From Datnioides undecimradiatus (taxonomy: Eukaryota; Chordata; Actinopteri; Lobotiformes; Datnioididae), in NCBI GenBank assembly GCA_008933995.1, contig WARS01000029.1, positions 21,760,879-21,824,878 of the forward strand: a stretch of 64,000 bases of DNA. The letters run 5' to 3'. Positions 1 through 12,283 of this stretch are shown here, in pieces (position 1 is the first letter of the stretch; each line of letters opens with the position of its first letter). The position numbers and the translations under genes are program-made. The notes below the pieces were generated by a model. The model was not told the DNA's origin, ran no database searches, and saw only the letters and a program-made list of their open reading frames with translations.

Positions 1-300
1 ATGAACAGCATTTTTATCAAGAACCGCAACTGACGACTGTTTTCCTGGTCAGAAAATTGTAAAGTGAGACTTTTTTAAACCGCTTGTTCAGCCCAAAACT
101 CAAATGTATCTATCATCTATTCATTATTGTTATTTAAATTATGTATTTATTTAATTATATGTAAAAAACCCCCAGAACAGAACAGATTAAAACCAGTGGT
201 CAGTGATCAATACATCATTGTAGCGCTAATGTGATAATCTAAACCCCTTCAAAAAAGATGTTCTGAGCAGATATGATTATAAACATGGCTTATTAATATA
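1..300. other. AT-rich sequence, nothing recognised
   Basis: This stretch is AT-rich, with runs such as ATTTATTTAATTATAT near 145-160. I see no open frame, repeat family or hairpin of note. Confidence 0.5.
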
Positions 301-309
301 CAAAAAACT

Positions 310-900
310 AGCCTGCAGCTAGTCTGTAGGCCATGGCTTACCCTGCACCCTGCACAGGATTGCTTTGAGCTGAATGCTAGTGTCGCCAAGCTAACACGCT
401 AACAATGACACTGGGAGTACGCTAATCTGTAACTGTTTTAATGTTTATATCCAAAATCTTGGTTATGCTAATGCTAACACTTGCTAAACAAAGTGCATTT
501 GAGGCTGATGGGAAGGCTGTTCTGCTCATCTGCAAGTGTTTGGTCATCAACCGAATACTAATAAACAAGTATTTTAGCATTATGGTGGCGTCAGATGAGA
601 AACCAGATTAAATAAACTCCCTCCCGAGAGGAATGTCTCCTCCAGATTTCATCTCATAATTAATAATAAGTGTTGCAGTGAAGGAAGTCTGTGTAACATT
701 GCATGAAATCGGCTCTTCTCTATTGTTTTTACACGACCAAAAATGTACTTTGGCCACCAAATTTAGGGGCCTGCACTTGGAAATGTAAGCACATGTCCAT
801 GCAATCAATTCAAACGTTACTGAGATACTTTGCTTAAAACGTGCCAGTGGACCATTGAAGTCGCCAGACGCCAATGCAAACAGCGGGGGCGTTAAAACTA
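310..900 (-). repeat. Dispersed teleost repeat, GCTAAC-rich family (family A), interrupted copy
   Basis: The order of words matches a repeat I remember from percomorph genomes: GCTTTGAGCTGAATGCTA, then several GCTAAC units (390-480), then GAGGCTGATGGGAAGG, a TTTGGTCAT word, ATGGTGGCGTCAGATGA, and later a CAATCAATTCAAACGTTACTGAGATA segment near 800-835. Between about 660 and 795 lies sequence that does not fit, so the copy is probably interrupted or diverged. A second copy runs on the other strand at 41298-41650, and a small piece lies at 37350-37415. The family's class is unknown to me; it looks non-coding. The shorter open frames seen here on the minus strand are not genes. Confidence 0.65.
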
Positions 901-909
901 GATCTTCAA

Positions 910-1980
910 ATAAAACTAAAGTAACACAACAAAGGACAGAAGGTGCCACATGGGCGGATGTGAATATGGTTTAGTTGCTGCTTTAAGAGGACGCTACAGG
1001 CAGTCCAGTTCATACAATATGACACATCACCCACACGCGTAACGTCCACAGAAATGCAGTAGTCCAGGTCAAATCATTGCACGCCAGCTCTTGCACCCGG
1101 GCAGGTGATCGCCGCACAGGTGATATCAATTAAGGTCAAGGTTCAGGTCTTAGGATTCAGGCTGGAGGCTCTGATGTTACACCATCACAGTCACCCGATC
1201 CAGTCCCCCGCTTCCCGAGCTGATCCTCATTCACAGTCGGCCCCAGTTTATATTTAGAGGCCAGCTCTCAGCCACAGTGGATAAGATGCCGTGGAGTTCC
1301 TCTTACTTGTGTCTGTTAACTTTTCCATAATCTGTTTCCTGTCTGACTGACTGTTCCCAATATCCCCTCTAGTTTCTGACTGCCTCCCCTCAAGCCTTAA
1401 AGCCCTTTCTGGATTTGCCTGCCTGATGCGGCTGCCCGAGGCAAACCTCTTTCAGCCATATCTGCAGCGTCATTATCTCCATTTGGCAGCAACCAAAACT
1501 GTGACGCAGACCAAGTTATTAACCACCAAAAGCTGAAGAACATAAGCCCACCAAACATAATATTGGCCAAAACGCTGCGTAAATGACAGCATCTCACATC
1601 TGGGCCACGCTGGAAACAGTCTGAGGAAACTATTTATTTATGGTTCAATACATAATTGTTGAAACACACGCATTTGTGCACGTGTATCTGCTCTGCAAGA
1701 GAATGAAACTGACAGATGATTCAGTGCAATATAAAATATTTCATTTTCTGTGATACGTTCCCTCAAAAGGAGCTTTGTCTCGTGGTCGTGCTTCACATCG
1801 ATTCCTCTAATAATCTCTATAGTCTCAGATACGAGACATCGTGGCTCTGCATCGCCTGTGGGAAGAGCCTGTGTATCTGTGTCTGTCGTCTCATTTCAGT
1901 TTTTATTTTTGATTTTATGATTTTTACATGGTTTTCTTCCCGTGATGACTCGATGTTTGTCACATACTAGTTATACTTTG
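910..1980. other. Unique sequence with a cluster of nuclear-receptor-like half sites
   Basis: No gene or repeat is recognised. At 1125-1150 the sequence reads ATCAATTA followed by AGGTCA, AGGTTCA and AGGTCT in tandem on one strand, a compact group of nuclear-receptor half-site words. Around them (1030-1300) the sequence is free of simple repeats and could be a conserved element. The rest is undistinguished. This regulatory reading is inference from motifs only. Confidence 0.3.
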
Positions 1981-1983
1981 CCC

Positions 1984-2735
1984 TTAAAGGGGACGTATTC
2001 TGGCAGCTGACAGCTGTTTTAAACAGGTCCTGGATGTCTTAAAAACAAGGTTCAGCCTCTGAGGAGGGTCTGCAGTCTCCCACTCTCTACCTTCATTATC
2101 TATGTGGAGCTCTGAGTGGGCGGGGAGGCTATGATAATGAGGCACTGCTCTGATTGGCTGCCTGAATGACGCATGGAGGGGGAGGGTGCAGAGCGGTGCA
2201 GGACCGGTATCCAACATGGCCGCCGCTCCCGGCGAACAGCCCGCGGCTGTACGCTATAGCTACGACCCAGAATCTGACGGCGAACAGCGGAGGAAACGGT
2301 TGGAAACAATAAAAGAATCAAACGCAGCCACGGTCTCCTCTGGTCTTCTGGGGCTGGGACAGAATATCGGCATTTGTGTTGGTGTTTACAACCAACAACA
2401 GAGCAGTCTGCATGTCCGGCTCTGACCGACGACATCGCCACACACCGCTAGCTCACCGCCGGAAACAGAGAGCTTCACCTAGCGGGATGAACGCCCCCTC
2501 TCAGCGGTTTCACTCAGAGGAGGACGGCCTCTGTGAATCACTCCTGTGGTTACGTAACGACAGGAGCTGGATCTGAACGGCCTGTAGGAGCCCCATGTTA
2601 CCAGAGGGTGGGCTGCAGAGACGATGCAGGACCTGTCTGCCTTCCTCACTCTCTGAGCTGGTTCAGCTGAGGGGGGACTAGTTTAAATATGTAGAGGCAA
2701 GGAAAAAGGTGTTTTTCATAATATGTCTCCTTTAA
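1984..2735. mobile_element. TTAA-bounded MITE, about 750 bp (piggyBac-like target site)
   Basis: The left end reads TTAAAGGGGACGTATTCTG. The right end reads CATAATATGTCTCCTTTAA, whose reverse complement is TTAAAGGAGACATATTATG, so the two ends form an imperfect terminal inverted repeat. Both ends sit on TTAA, the target duplicated by piggyBac-type elements. I know this MITE end from many teleosts. No transposase is present. A frame at 2186-2425 starts near an ATGGCCGCCGC context and continues for 79 codons, but it lies wholly inside the element and has no domain I know. The two ends have diverged at several bases, so the insertion is not recent. Confidence 0.75.
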
Positions 2736-3119
2736 TACTAACTGGCTTTTTGAATTTGTGAAATACTCTTGTCACAATCTAGTAATGAGACTGTAGATTG
2801 TCTGATTTGAACAGTCATATGTCATGTGTGGCTTCGTCTTTTTCCTCTTTTTTGCAGTAAATAGTCATTTTTTTGTTTTTTCTTAAACATTAACACCAAT
2901 TTGTTTTTATTATCCGATGACATCATTAAAATCAATTGATTGATATTTAATTTGCTGGGTTCTGGTTCACTAACTTCAACCTGAACTATCCTCGCTCGAC
3001 CCAAACAGTTCGTTTCAGGACAAGACCGTGCAAACAGAGAAGCGCTTGTGGAGAAAACAGACAGAGAGCGGCGGAGACTGAGCGCACAAGTGGCGGTCAA
3101 AAGAACATATTATTAGCTC
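2736..3119. other. AT-rich spacer, nothing recognised
   Basis: There are poly-T tracts near 2862-2885 and ordinary unique sequence. I see no feature. Confidence 0.5.
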
Positions 3120-3540
3120 ATTATTATTTCACCGGAGTGAAAAAAGAAAACCTGCTGCCAAATTCAGTTGAAGTTTCTCGTCTTTAGTGTCACACTTGTC
3201 TCGGAGACACATCGCCGCTGCTGCCCAGCTCCTCTGCGCCGTCCCCAGGACCACTAATTATCCACCCGCCACCTCCTTCACCGACAATGGCACAATTAAA
3301 ACTTTATCGCTGAATAATCGCTTTACTGGGCACTGGGGTTTAATGACAGCGGGTGTTAAGGAGCAAATGAACCCTCCGGAGCAGAATTACTCCTCGGCAG
3401 CCTGGACACTAATCACAGCCCTTGTTTCAGAGAGACAGCAGTTCCAAACACCGGACCGACGGACCTCAGAGTGGAGTACACGCCATCAATTATGCACATG
3501 TTGAGGTTTAGACGTTTTAATTAATAATTAAGGGGGCACG
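3120..3540. promoter_or_regulatory. Candidate conserved non-coding element
   Basis: Unique, repeat-free sequence with CACTAATTATCC (TAATTA at 3255-3260), CTGAATAATCGC and a long stretch of balanced composition typical of vertebrate enhancers. A 105-codon frame over 3187-3504 has no recognisable domain and I treat it as chance. Conservation cannot be judged here. Confidence 0.35.
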
Positions 3541-4400
3541 CCACCAGTTATGCATGTAAAGATCAGCTTGCCTGTCACAAGAGGACATGAGCACGGACAA
3601 TAAAAACGGTGGATGTGGCTTCCAGCTCTGAAAAGGCCGCGAGCAACTGCCTTTTAAACCTTATTGCCATCATAAGAAATATAATTTACAAGTAAATTCC
3701 TCTATTTGTCACTCGATTTATTACCTAAGTGAAAATTATGGTGTTTATTTTGTAAATTCTGATCTCATTTGGCACAAAATAAACAATAAAGACGATAAAT
3801 TTGCCTCGTGATCGACAAATCGTACAGAGGAAGAGCGACGCGTGTTCATGGCGGCCTCGCCGTCGTGGCAAAGTCCATAATGCCAAACTTGAGGCTTCGA
3901 CACGCGTATAGTTCACGGACCAATGAGTGACGTCACAGCGGCTACATCTGCTATTAAAATCAACTGCCACCAATCAGACGACGCTGATGAGATCACTGGA
4001 CTTATAGCTATAAGTTATTACTGTAACCATGACGACAAAGATCACAGAACAGTCATCTTAAACCAAAACCAGGGGACAGTTTAGTCCCACACCACCATCG
4101 TCCCCAAAGCCAAGACATTTTTGTATTTCTGTACCATTATCCGTCCATTTATAGCAGCTCGTATGTAAAACGTACTATTAAATGCAGGATTTCTATTGTT
4201 TTTTTAATTGTTTTGAATGTGAAATCATCAATATAATCAGTTAAAACTGATTAACTCAAACTCATCATGACACACACATTTTGAAAGTTTGCACAAAGTC
4301 TGGATCTGTGTTTTTTTTAAATTTTATTTTCCCGTCGGCAGCACGACACAACGTCCCCGCGGCCTTTCTGCGAGGATTTAAGGACATCAGGACTTTGCGA
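3541..4400. other. Unique sequence, nothing recognised
   Basis: It holds ordinary AT-leaning sequence with a CpG-containing patch around 3830-3910. I see no gene, repeat family or strong motif cluster. Confidence 0.4.
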
Positions 4401-4409
4401 GTAGAGCCG

Positions 4410-4449
4410 AACACACACACACAGACACACACACACACACACACACACA
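4410..4449 (+). repeat. (AC)n microsatellite
   Basis: About 40 bases of AC dinucleotide with one G interruption. It explains the Thr-His and Val-Cys homopolymer frames on the two strands. Confidence 0.95.
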
Positions 4450-4559
4450 AACGCTTCCCTCACCTCCACCCAGACTTTACAAAAGTTTAAACTGAGGAGA
4501 TATCTATGCTTTATGAATATCAACAAACCAGCTGCGTGTGTCTATTTGTCAGATGTGCT

Positions 4560-5000
4560 CGTGTCATTATGCGAGTCACAACTTGAGGTCTCCGCAGTTA
4601 ATACTTTCCCCTCCTCTCCGCCTATCAAAAGGGAATGTTAAGCAGACAGAAAATGCAGCTGTCTCTGGTCAAATATTGACACGCGGCTCCTGTTGCGACA
4701 CTGTGACTGTGGTAAATTACGTTTTCGCACGCTAAAGTAAATATCGCCTGTGCAATATTAGAGCGGCTGGAGAGAAACTGTCACGTTGGCTCTTTAAATT
4801 CCAACTATTTGCGCGAAATGTAATTTATATATTGATACACACGTGGCCTTTTCCTTTCATGGCTTAAAGGTTGCACTCCTGTACACCCATTGTGCTTGAG
4901 TTGGTGTTTAATTTCATGGTCCTTCATTAAAGCCGATAAACCACCTTCCTTTTAATGTGCAGCTCCTCCCTGTGCCATAAAAACAGCTCTGACCCGTCGA
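4560..5000. promoter_or_regulatory. Candidate conserved non-coding element
   Basis: Unique sequence with CCTATCAAAAGGGAATG, GTAAATTACG and GAAATGTAATTTATATATTGAT words, AT-rich islands within GC-balanced flanks. The support is compositional only. Confidence 0.3.
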
Positions 5001-7330
5001 GGCTTGGACACACTTGCAGCCGCCTTTGCTGGAGCGCAGGTGTCAGCAAAGTCAGTCAGATCTTTACGCTTTACCTGTTTTCCCTGCTTCCAACACGTTC
5101 ACTCGCTGCCCGCCTGAGGCGCCATTGTAATGTTTTCTTATTGCTTTATTGTTCCTGATGAGTTATAGAGTTCAGATATAATTAATAAGATAATGGACAA
5201 TCAAATAAAGTTTCAATCTGAGTCAAGGTGACAATCTGTCTAAAGTCTCTGAGATGTTTTTGCAAACCCCGTCTCCTGGATATTGGAGAAAATAAGGAAA
5301 CAAATCGCTCTCTGTTATCAACAAATGAAGGAAACCTTGTCAGTCGCCATATCTGGGAGGTAAAAATGTTAATATCGATTCTTTCGGTTAAAAAATCTTT
5401 TATTGAACAATATCAGATCTTGCGTAGTTTCATCTTGTTTGAAGCAAAACTCAAAAAAAAAAAAAAGTTCATTACAAGTACAAAGTCCCTGTTTTAAACA
5501 AAGGCTGCAGCGACGAGGGCGGCCTGCTAACGCCGACATCAAAACCCATCAAACGCCACAGCTTTGTCCGATCGTCGTCCACCATCTAACACGCTTCACG
5601 TTTACGTCAGCTGCAACTTTCAGCGACTAATGTTTGGATTTAGACAAATTACTGGATATTAGCTGTAAAAAAGGCAAAATAGCTTGTGCTGTAAGCACTA
5701 TAAAACTGAAACCAGGATAGATAATGACTGTGCATGCATAATTGCAAACAAATAAGTGTATTGCCGATAAAACCGAATCTGAGTGGAGTTAAACAAACTG
5801 CTGTGAAGCCGAGGTTCACCCAACGCGCCCGTGCATCCGCCATCAGCAGCATATCAAAGGCAACCGCCACCTACACCACCACCCAGGCTTCCTGACAGCC
5901 TCTGAGGCGCGGCGTCTATGAGACGAGAATGAGAGAGGTGATTCGGACACAGGCTGAGGCAGGGAGGGAAAACACCTGCGGGTATAAACACAAAGAGAGA
6001 AAGCGAGAGAGAGAGAGGGAGAGACTTGTGGCTGAGAGGTGTCATCACATCACACTCCAGCCTGCCGCCTTCGCTCAAACAGCCTCCAGTGGTCTTTAAG
6101 TACCGCCACGGTGTGTCCCTCTTGTCCTGGAGAACATAAAACCACACGACTGCCCCTCGTCCTCTTTGTCACCTCTTGCAGACAAACAGCAGTGCATAAA
6201 GTTGTCGCCACCGCTGAGGGAAAATTCATTATTTTACTTGTGGGGTGGTGTGTTTACCCACGGATGACGGCTTCACCCTTCAGCCGCGGTTTTCAGAAGC
6301 ATCTGTGGAAGGACGGGTCGGATAATAGCTCTCACTTTGGGCCACTCCAGCCCACTCCACTCGGGATCTGAACCAGACACCTCCTGATTACTGCTAGTGG
6401 GCCTCTAGAGGCGCATCCCTCACTCAGCTGTCCTGTTCAATTACACACTGTGCGCAGTGAGGAAGTGCAAGGAAATCTGACCTGAGTCATATAGACAGAG
6501 ACGATTCTCAGGTCAGCGAATCTGCCTACGCCCACGCATCCCTGCACCATAGACGGCTGCTTTGTTACAGCACAAATACGTGTTTATTTCAGTGTCTTGG
6601 AAGCTCATTCATATCTCCTGAGAAATACCGACACGATAACACCGGAGCTGTTATTGGATGTTGGTCAAGAACATGCAATTTATTTCCTGTTAGGTAGAAC
6701 TCAGCTTTATTGTAACCAGATAATACAGGCTTGCATAACAAATATATGACAAATATATGTAATAACTCCATATTTCACATGGCTCATAGAAGAACATGAC
6801 TTTTCTGCTGTGATCTACAGCTTCCAGCTTAACACCTGAGCCTGTCCTGTCAGTGCTTTTGCCCATTTTTTCCAGAATACCTGGATCTTTAATACCTGGC
6901 AGTTATTTACTGTTAGCTGCATGTTAGAAGAGTGTGATGACAGCTGAAAAACACAAAAACAGAATTGGATTTTAGAGTTTTAGTGAACAAACAACACTGC
7001 AGTTAGAGATGAATAGCTGATTTTGCATGTTATGTTTGAAATTTGAAAAGTATAAAACTATTTCCTGTAAAATTCGAGAGTCTGTGTCTCATAATGTGTG
7101 AAAACAGGAGATAAAAAGGAAACTTTCCCCACCGCTGTGTGTACAGTGGGAACAAAGCGGCTGCTTGGCGGGCTTCCGGGACATTCGCAAGTGAAATTAC
7201 CGTAATAACACCATTTTGACTGTGATGTAATTACTGTAATCCTAAGTGCACTTAAGCAAACGTGTCGCCGACGTCACATTGGGAGTTATAGGGTTAAAAA
7301 GGCTATTTCTGCAAATAAACGAAACGACTA
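5001..7330. other. Unique sequence, no gene recognised
   Basis: I find no coding domain, known repeat or splice-supported exon. An A tract lies at about 5452-5466 and a GA-rich run at about 5996-6023. The open frames of 89-110 codons lack any protein character that I can name. Confidence 0.4.
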
Positions 7331-7341
7331 AAAGCAACAGT

Positions 7342-7857
7342 AGGCAAGACTGGTGTACGGACCCAAGTGCACGACTCAAAAACAAAGTGCAAATGAAGGA
7401 TAATTTATTACAGACAAAGTACAAAACAGAAAATAACTCAAAACTCTCATACAAGAAAACAAAACCTAGACTAATCCAAAATTCAAAACTCAAAATCACT
7501 CAGAAGAGGGAAAAAATAACCAAGACTAGAAAACAAAGTGACAACAAAACTATCAAAGCAAACAAAGAAGACCTGGCAACAGAGACGACTTGACGCGGGC
7601 TTGATAAATGGCGCTGGCTCCTTGACGTAACGTACAAGATGAACTGGCACAGGACAGGGGAAACGCTGACAATAGGATTGGGGGAACAGGTGGAAACAAT
7701 CAGGGCGGGGAAGACAATCAGAGCGGCGGGAAACACAAGAGGAAGGGCAAGCCACCTGAAACAAGAGGGAAGTTAGTACTTTCAAAATAAAACAGGAAGT
7801 TACGAGACAACACAGACAAGACAAGGGACTAAACGTGGCCGGCTTGACTAGACATGA
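7342..7857 (-). mobile_element. Solo LTR-like fossil element between 7-bp direct repeats
   Basis: The block is flanked by exact CAACAGT copies at 7335-7341 and 7858-7864, a likely target duplication. Read on the minus strand it begins near TCATGTCTAGTC, has a polyadenylation-type AATAAA close to its far end, and closes with a GCACTTGGGTCC word that I associate with teleost LTR-like repeats. No internal genes are present, so it would be a solo terminal repeat or a non-autonomous unit. The exact flanking repeats suggest a moderate rather than very old age. The family assignment is from memory; the 7-bp duplication is unusual for LTR elements, so a DNA-element origin stays open. Confidence 0.55.
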
Positions 7858-7869
7858 CAACAGTTGCAG

Positions 7870-9330
7870 ACATCGTGAAGCTTAAACAGTCTGTGGTACT
7901 CAGCTGCATCCTGCTGAAGATGTGTTTATGGCATCAGGACAGTGTTTGCCAGATTAACTGCGAGTATTCGCAACAGCGCGGCTCATTTGTGTGCTTTAAA
8001 CAACAGGAAGCCCTACAGATAACACGATTCATTGGTTTTTTTTATTGGATTTGTTCCATTAAGGAAGGTGTGGGACACGGCGGCGTTGTCCTCTGAAAGT
8101 ATGCTGAATGACTGCCAAACACGTTGGAACGACTGTCGTAGCTTTTCTATTTCTAGCTCTCGACGCGCGCCTGGAGATGCGGACATCGAGGAGAAACGCA
8201 GCAGCAGAGCAGTATGAGCTGTGATCGCTTGGCGTGAGCGATAAGGCCCGGGTCTTATTCTGGGATCCGCTTCATCCTACAGGTGTTTCAGGGAGACCGT
8301 GTCCTGTTCCAACATGCTTCAACTCCGTCAGACACAAAGCCGAAAGAATCCTAGTGTTTAAAATACCTTTGTAGCCTTGTCCCAGAGGCGTCCGTATACT
8401 TTTGTCCATTTATGATAATCTTACATCACGATCCTGCTGTACAATTCTATGTTATTTCTTGTAAATAAAGGTTTTTACGGCACAGGACAAATGTTGAAAT
8501 GTCCTGGAGGTGGAGAGCAAGAGACAATAAGTATTACAGTATGATGAAGCCCTGGATGCCAGGGAGAGTGTGGTTATGTATGACTTGTTCTTTTGACTTC
8601 AGACTGAAATCTTGCCGGAGGCGCTTTTCCAGGTCCACAAACAGCTCACACCTTTTCTTCTTCTCCCCCCCACCCCCCCCCTTTTTTTTTAATACAATGC
8701 AGCGCACACACTCGTCCTCGTACACGTGCACACACTCACCGACGGCTGAGCCAGCAGTGAGGGACCTGCAGGGAGAGTGGTCCGAGGGTTGTGATCTTTA
8801 TCACCGAATGTTCACGCAGACAAACACACACACTTTATCACTTTATTATGCAATGGATGCATGAATGTTGACTCAGATTCAAAGTATGCAAAGATCCCTT
8901 TTGTAGTTTGCAGTTGAGTGTAACAAGGCAGGAAAACAGCTCCTGACATCAACATCGCAGCATGTGTGCTGTATACACCAGAGTCGGGCTGCATTGATCC
9001 ACTGCTGCAGCAAACACTTAAAGCCACCGCAAACCTCCTGGGAGTCCGACTTCACGGACTATATGTACTCAGCCCGATAGCACGTGTTGTCACTGTGTCA
9101 GAGCGAATAGGCGGCCTCTTGAACATGGGTGAGTCACAGACGAGGAGCAGAGCGCTGATGAGGTCTGATGGCATCCTGAACCTTCAGGTCAGAGTTCAGG
9201 GCTAGTTATACGCTCAGGACGAGTTCGCTTCGCCATCCACAAAGGTCGGGCTCATTAAACTCTCTTCAAATGGCTTCATTAAACCAGTTTTTATCAGTCA
9301 GGTAGTAAAAAAATGACTAAATGGTTGTTG
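7870..9330. other. Unique sequence with a C/T homopolymer tract
   Basis: No gene is recognised. A C-rich run at 8665-8681 passes directly into T9 at 8682-8690. A small inverted repeat, ATCGCT-TGGCGTG-AGCGAT, lies at about 8223-8241. The open frames across the tract (Pro/Phe or Lys/Gly runs) come from the homopolymers. Confidence 0.4.
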
Positions 9331-9339
9331 ATGCTGCAT

Positions 9340-10440
9340 CTGTCAAGGTTTCCGTCCTTTCAGTGGTTCTCACACAGAAGTAAAGAAAAGTTGGTGGTTC
9401 GTGCATCCTGTCGATTCAGTCAGCTGACGTGACAGTTTTGGCTAGCTAAAGGAAGCTAACGGCATTAATTCGTATTGACTTTCAGTTGTCGAAATGATGT
9501 TCCGATGTTTTGGCTCACTCTGAAAGCTCTCACAGCATCGTTTTCAGCCACAAGAGGCAGAATAAAACACTCTAACTGTGTCTGTTTGGTGTGGAGACTC
9601 GCTGGTGAACGTATGGGAGCGTTTGGCAGCTAATTGTGCCGGTGGAGACCAAAAACAGAGCCAAAAGACTGAATACTGACCTCACATTTGTAGTAGTGGT
9701 GGGCAGATCGATCCAAATATCGATACCAACATTGGTATTGATATTGATTGATACCAGTGTAATGAGATTGATACTTTACTCTTTCATCAAAGAGGCGACC
9801 TGGATGTCTGTGTATCGCTCCTGGCACACTTTGCTCCTCCTCCACCCTGTTGTTTTGATGCTGTGCTGAGAGTTTTTATTGTTTTATTGCAGTTTCTGAT
9901 CACTCTGCCTGGAAAAAAGGATTTGTTTTCATTTGTCCTCGAGTGATAATTCTGTGCACTTTGTTTGGTTAAGAAAAAACCCCCAGACATGACAGTGTTC
10001 GGGGGAAAATTGTTTTGTTACTGTTCTGCTGTTTCTGAACAAAAGCTTTTATTGTGATAATAAAATATTTTCTATTTACCTCTAAACTTCGCCCAAATTC
10101 TGTCCTGGGTTTTAACCAATTAATAATCCAAAAGGAAAAATCACAAAAACGCTTAAAGGTTCATTCAGATTTAGCAATTTGATGATGCATCCACCTTAAT
10201 TATTACAAAGTATCGGTGTCAGCGATACTGGCCCTGTGTTTACTTGGTATCGGATCGATACCAAATCTTGCAGTATCACACACCACTAATTTCTAGGTGG
10301 TTGGAAACGAGACTCCAAACGCATAATACTCTAGACATAAGACTAGACATAAGCAACTGTGAAAGGTCTCGTAACTCGTTTATGCTGCCCTCAAGTGGCC
10401 AAAAAACTCTTTGTCATTTATTAAGAAGCATTAATACTGA
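9340..10440 (+). repeat. Dispersed teleost repeat (family F), copy 1, split by a hAT insertion
   Basis: Sequence on both sides of the hAT element aligns by eye with the copy at 56861-57390. The left side shares GGTGGAGACCAAAAA followed by a GAGCNAAAA word. The right side shares a GAAAC..GACTCCAAAC..ATAAT order and a GACCACGAGAGGC-like word (here CTCAAGTGGCC). The hAT sits between them. A short tandem, TAGACATAAGAC twice, lies at about 10331-10352. No coding capacity is seen. The family's class is unknown to me, and the outer edges are approximate. Confidence 0.6.
9694..10288. mobile_element. Non-autonomous hAT element, 595 bp
   Basis: The ends read TAGTGGTGGGC and CACACACCACTA, giving an 8-bp perfect terminal inverted repeat (TAGTGGTG). 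The flanks are ATTTGTAG (9686-9693) and ATTTCTAG (10289-10296), an 8-bp target duplication with one mismatch, the size hAT elements make. Inside each end are subterminal GATCGAT and ATCGATACC-type words in inverted arrangement. The middle is AT-rich and carries no transposase frame, so this is a deletion derivative that would need a transposase from elsewhere. It is inserted inside an older dispersed repeat. Confidence 0.8.
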
Positions 10441-10499
10441 CATCATAGCAAAATATTGTTAATTCTAAACTTTTGCATGGTTTGAAAGCAAACAAAACA

Positions 10500-11990
10500 C
10501 TGCAACATTTTATTTTTATGCTGTTAAGTTTGTTTTTCAGGAAGTGTTTCATTTTTAAAAGAGCTATCAGACAAGCAGTGGTAGATTATGGGAAACCTAA
10601 GGCAAGTTTGGCCGGAGCATGAACTTTCCAAAATCCAATAAAGAGGATAGACTCTGAACTCACATCGGCACTGGCTCTCACAGAATACCTGTTCAGGTCT
10701 GGAGCATCCAACTTGTCACATAACATCCAACTTCACATAACTTTACGCTAATTGCCTTTGGAATTAACTGGGTTGCCGCTGATGGTCGAAAGCCAATTAG
10801 CTTACGGGCTAATGTTTGCAGCTTACCCCAGAGAAGATAAACACAGTTCAATAAATTCATTTCACTTCAGGTTTAAAGAGTTTGGAGGACGATGTCTTTG
10901 CATAATCTTTCAAAAACCGAACCTTGACAGCGTGCAGCGCTCTCGTTTGAGTGTTAATATATTTACAAATCCCAAAACCTGACAGACCCGCTGCGCTTCG
11001 TTACGGTTGCCATGGTGTCATTCGGCATTTGGTTTTTTGGGGGAGGGACTAAGCAAACAGTAAATTACAATAAATCAATTACCAAACCCTGCAGAATCCT
11101 ACCAGTTAATAAAGTATCAAATCAATCCAGCGTGTTATAATTGGTTTTAAAGGCTCACAATCGACTGAAAGTCGGTACTCTCCAGAGGATTTTACGCTCC
11201 CAGGTTCATTTTTTTTTTGAACCTGGTCAAATGGTGAAATGATGCATCAGAGGCCCAAAGACTGAGAGTAAATGAAATTGGTTGATCAATAATAAATAAG
11301 AGTTTGTAATTTGCTTCAGGAAAGGCAGGTCAGTCATCAGTTACCTGACACAGCAAGCCCTGACAGAACATTGTATTGACTGGCACTGTGCTGGGTGTAT
11401 ACGATCAATTATTGACACAAACATTTAGCTCCACCGTGGCTGTCACTGCTGTTTTTTTACATTTGCAACAATTTGGCAGCTGTGTCAAGTCCTTTTTTAT
11501 AAAATTTACATATAAAGTCAGTGAATTCCTACTTTTATTACACCAAAGCATTTCCTTTTTAATATTAAGCTACTTACATATTTATGATTTCTGAATATCT
11601 TGCCTGCCTTGTGATGTTTTCCTGAGGAACACTTCTGCCAGATGGTATTTCAAATCTTTTATGCTCATTATCAGAAACTGCTCTTCCCCCCCAGATGGAA
11701 AGCGATAATCCAAACGTGTGAAAGTGGCACAGTGAGCAATAGAAGCAGTGCAGCATGTCACATGTTTAACGTAATGCGCGTTTGGCTCATGATCGGATTC
11801 ATCATCACGCAGCAAGGCGGCTGGTCACGAGAGTCCCGGAGAGTTCAGGTAGTTGGGGCTGCTTGATTGTTACAATCAGAGTGAAGAGCTGTCACGTGGC
11901 GGTGGAGTGGTCCTTGAGTCAAAATGGATCTCAGAGTGATTTCTAAATATGATCTGTGAGGCACACGACAGGATGTACGGAGACGTTATT
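10500..11990. other. Unique sequence, nothing recognised
   Basis: I see no gene or repeat family. ATTA-type words occur (for example GCCAATTAGCTTACGGGCTAA near 10791), but not densely enough for me to call an element. Confidence 0.35.
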
Positions 11991-12004
11991 CTTATTAAAA
12001 TCTT

Positions 12005-12065
12005 AGAGATGCATCAGGCCGTCTAGGCTACATTCACACCGCAAGCCTTAGTGCTCGGTTTGGGT
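12005..12065 (+). repeat. Fragment of a teleost DNA-element repeat
   Basis: GGCTACATTCACACCGCAAG followed by a CTTAGTGCTCGGTTTGGGTTT word resembles the end of a fish MITE that I remember. The fragment runs straight into the triplet repeat, which may have grown inside it. Confidence 0.4.
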
Positions 12066-12067
12066 TT

Positions 12068-12283
12068 AACAGAAGCAGCAACGTTAACAACAGCAACAGA
12101 AGCAACATGAGCAGCAGCAGCAGCAGCAATATCATAAACAATAGCAGCAGAAGCAACATTACCACCAGCAGCAGCAGCAACATGAGCAACTGCAGCAACA
12201 ACAGCAACAATAACAACAGCAACAGAAGCAACATTACCACCAGCAGCAGAAGCAACATGAGCAGCAGCAGCAACATTAACCAA

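Noticed and set aside
4265-4526. Cys-Val and Thr-His rich frames
   Set aside because: They come from the (AC)n microsatellite.
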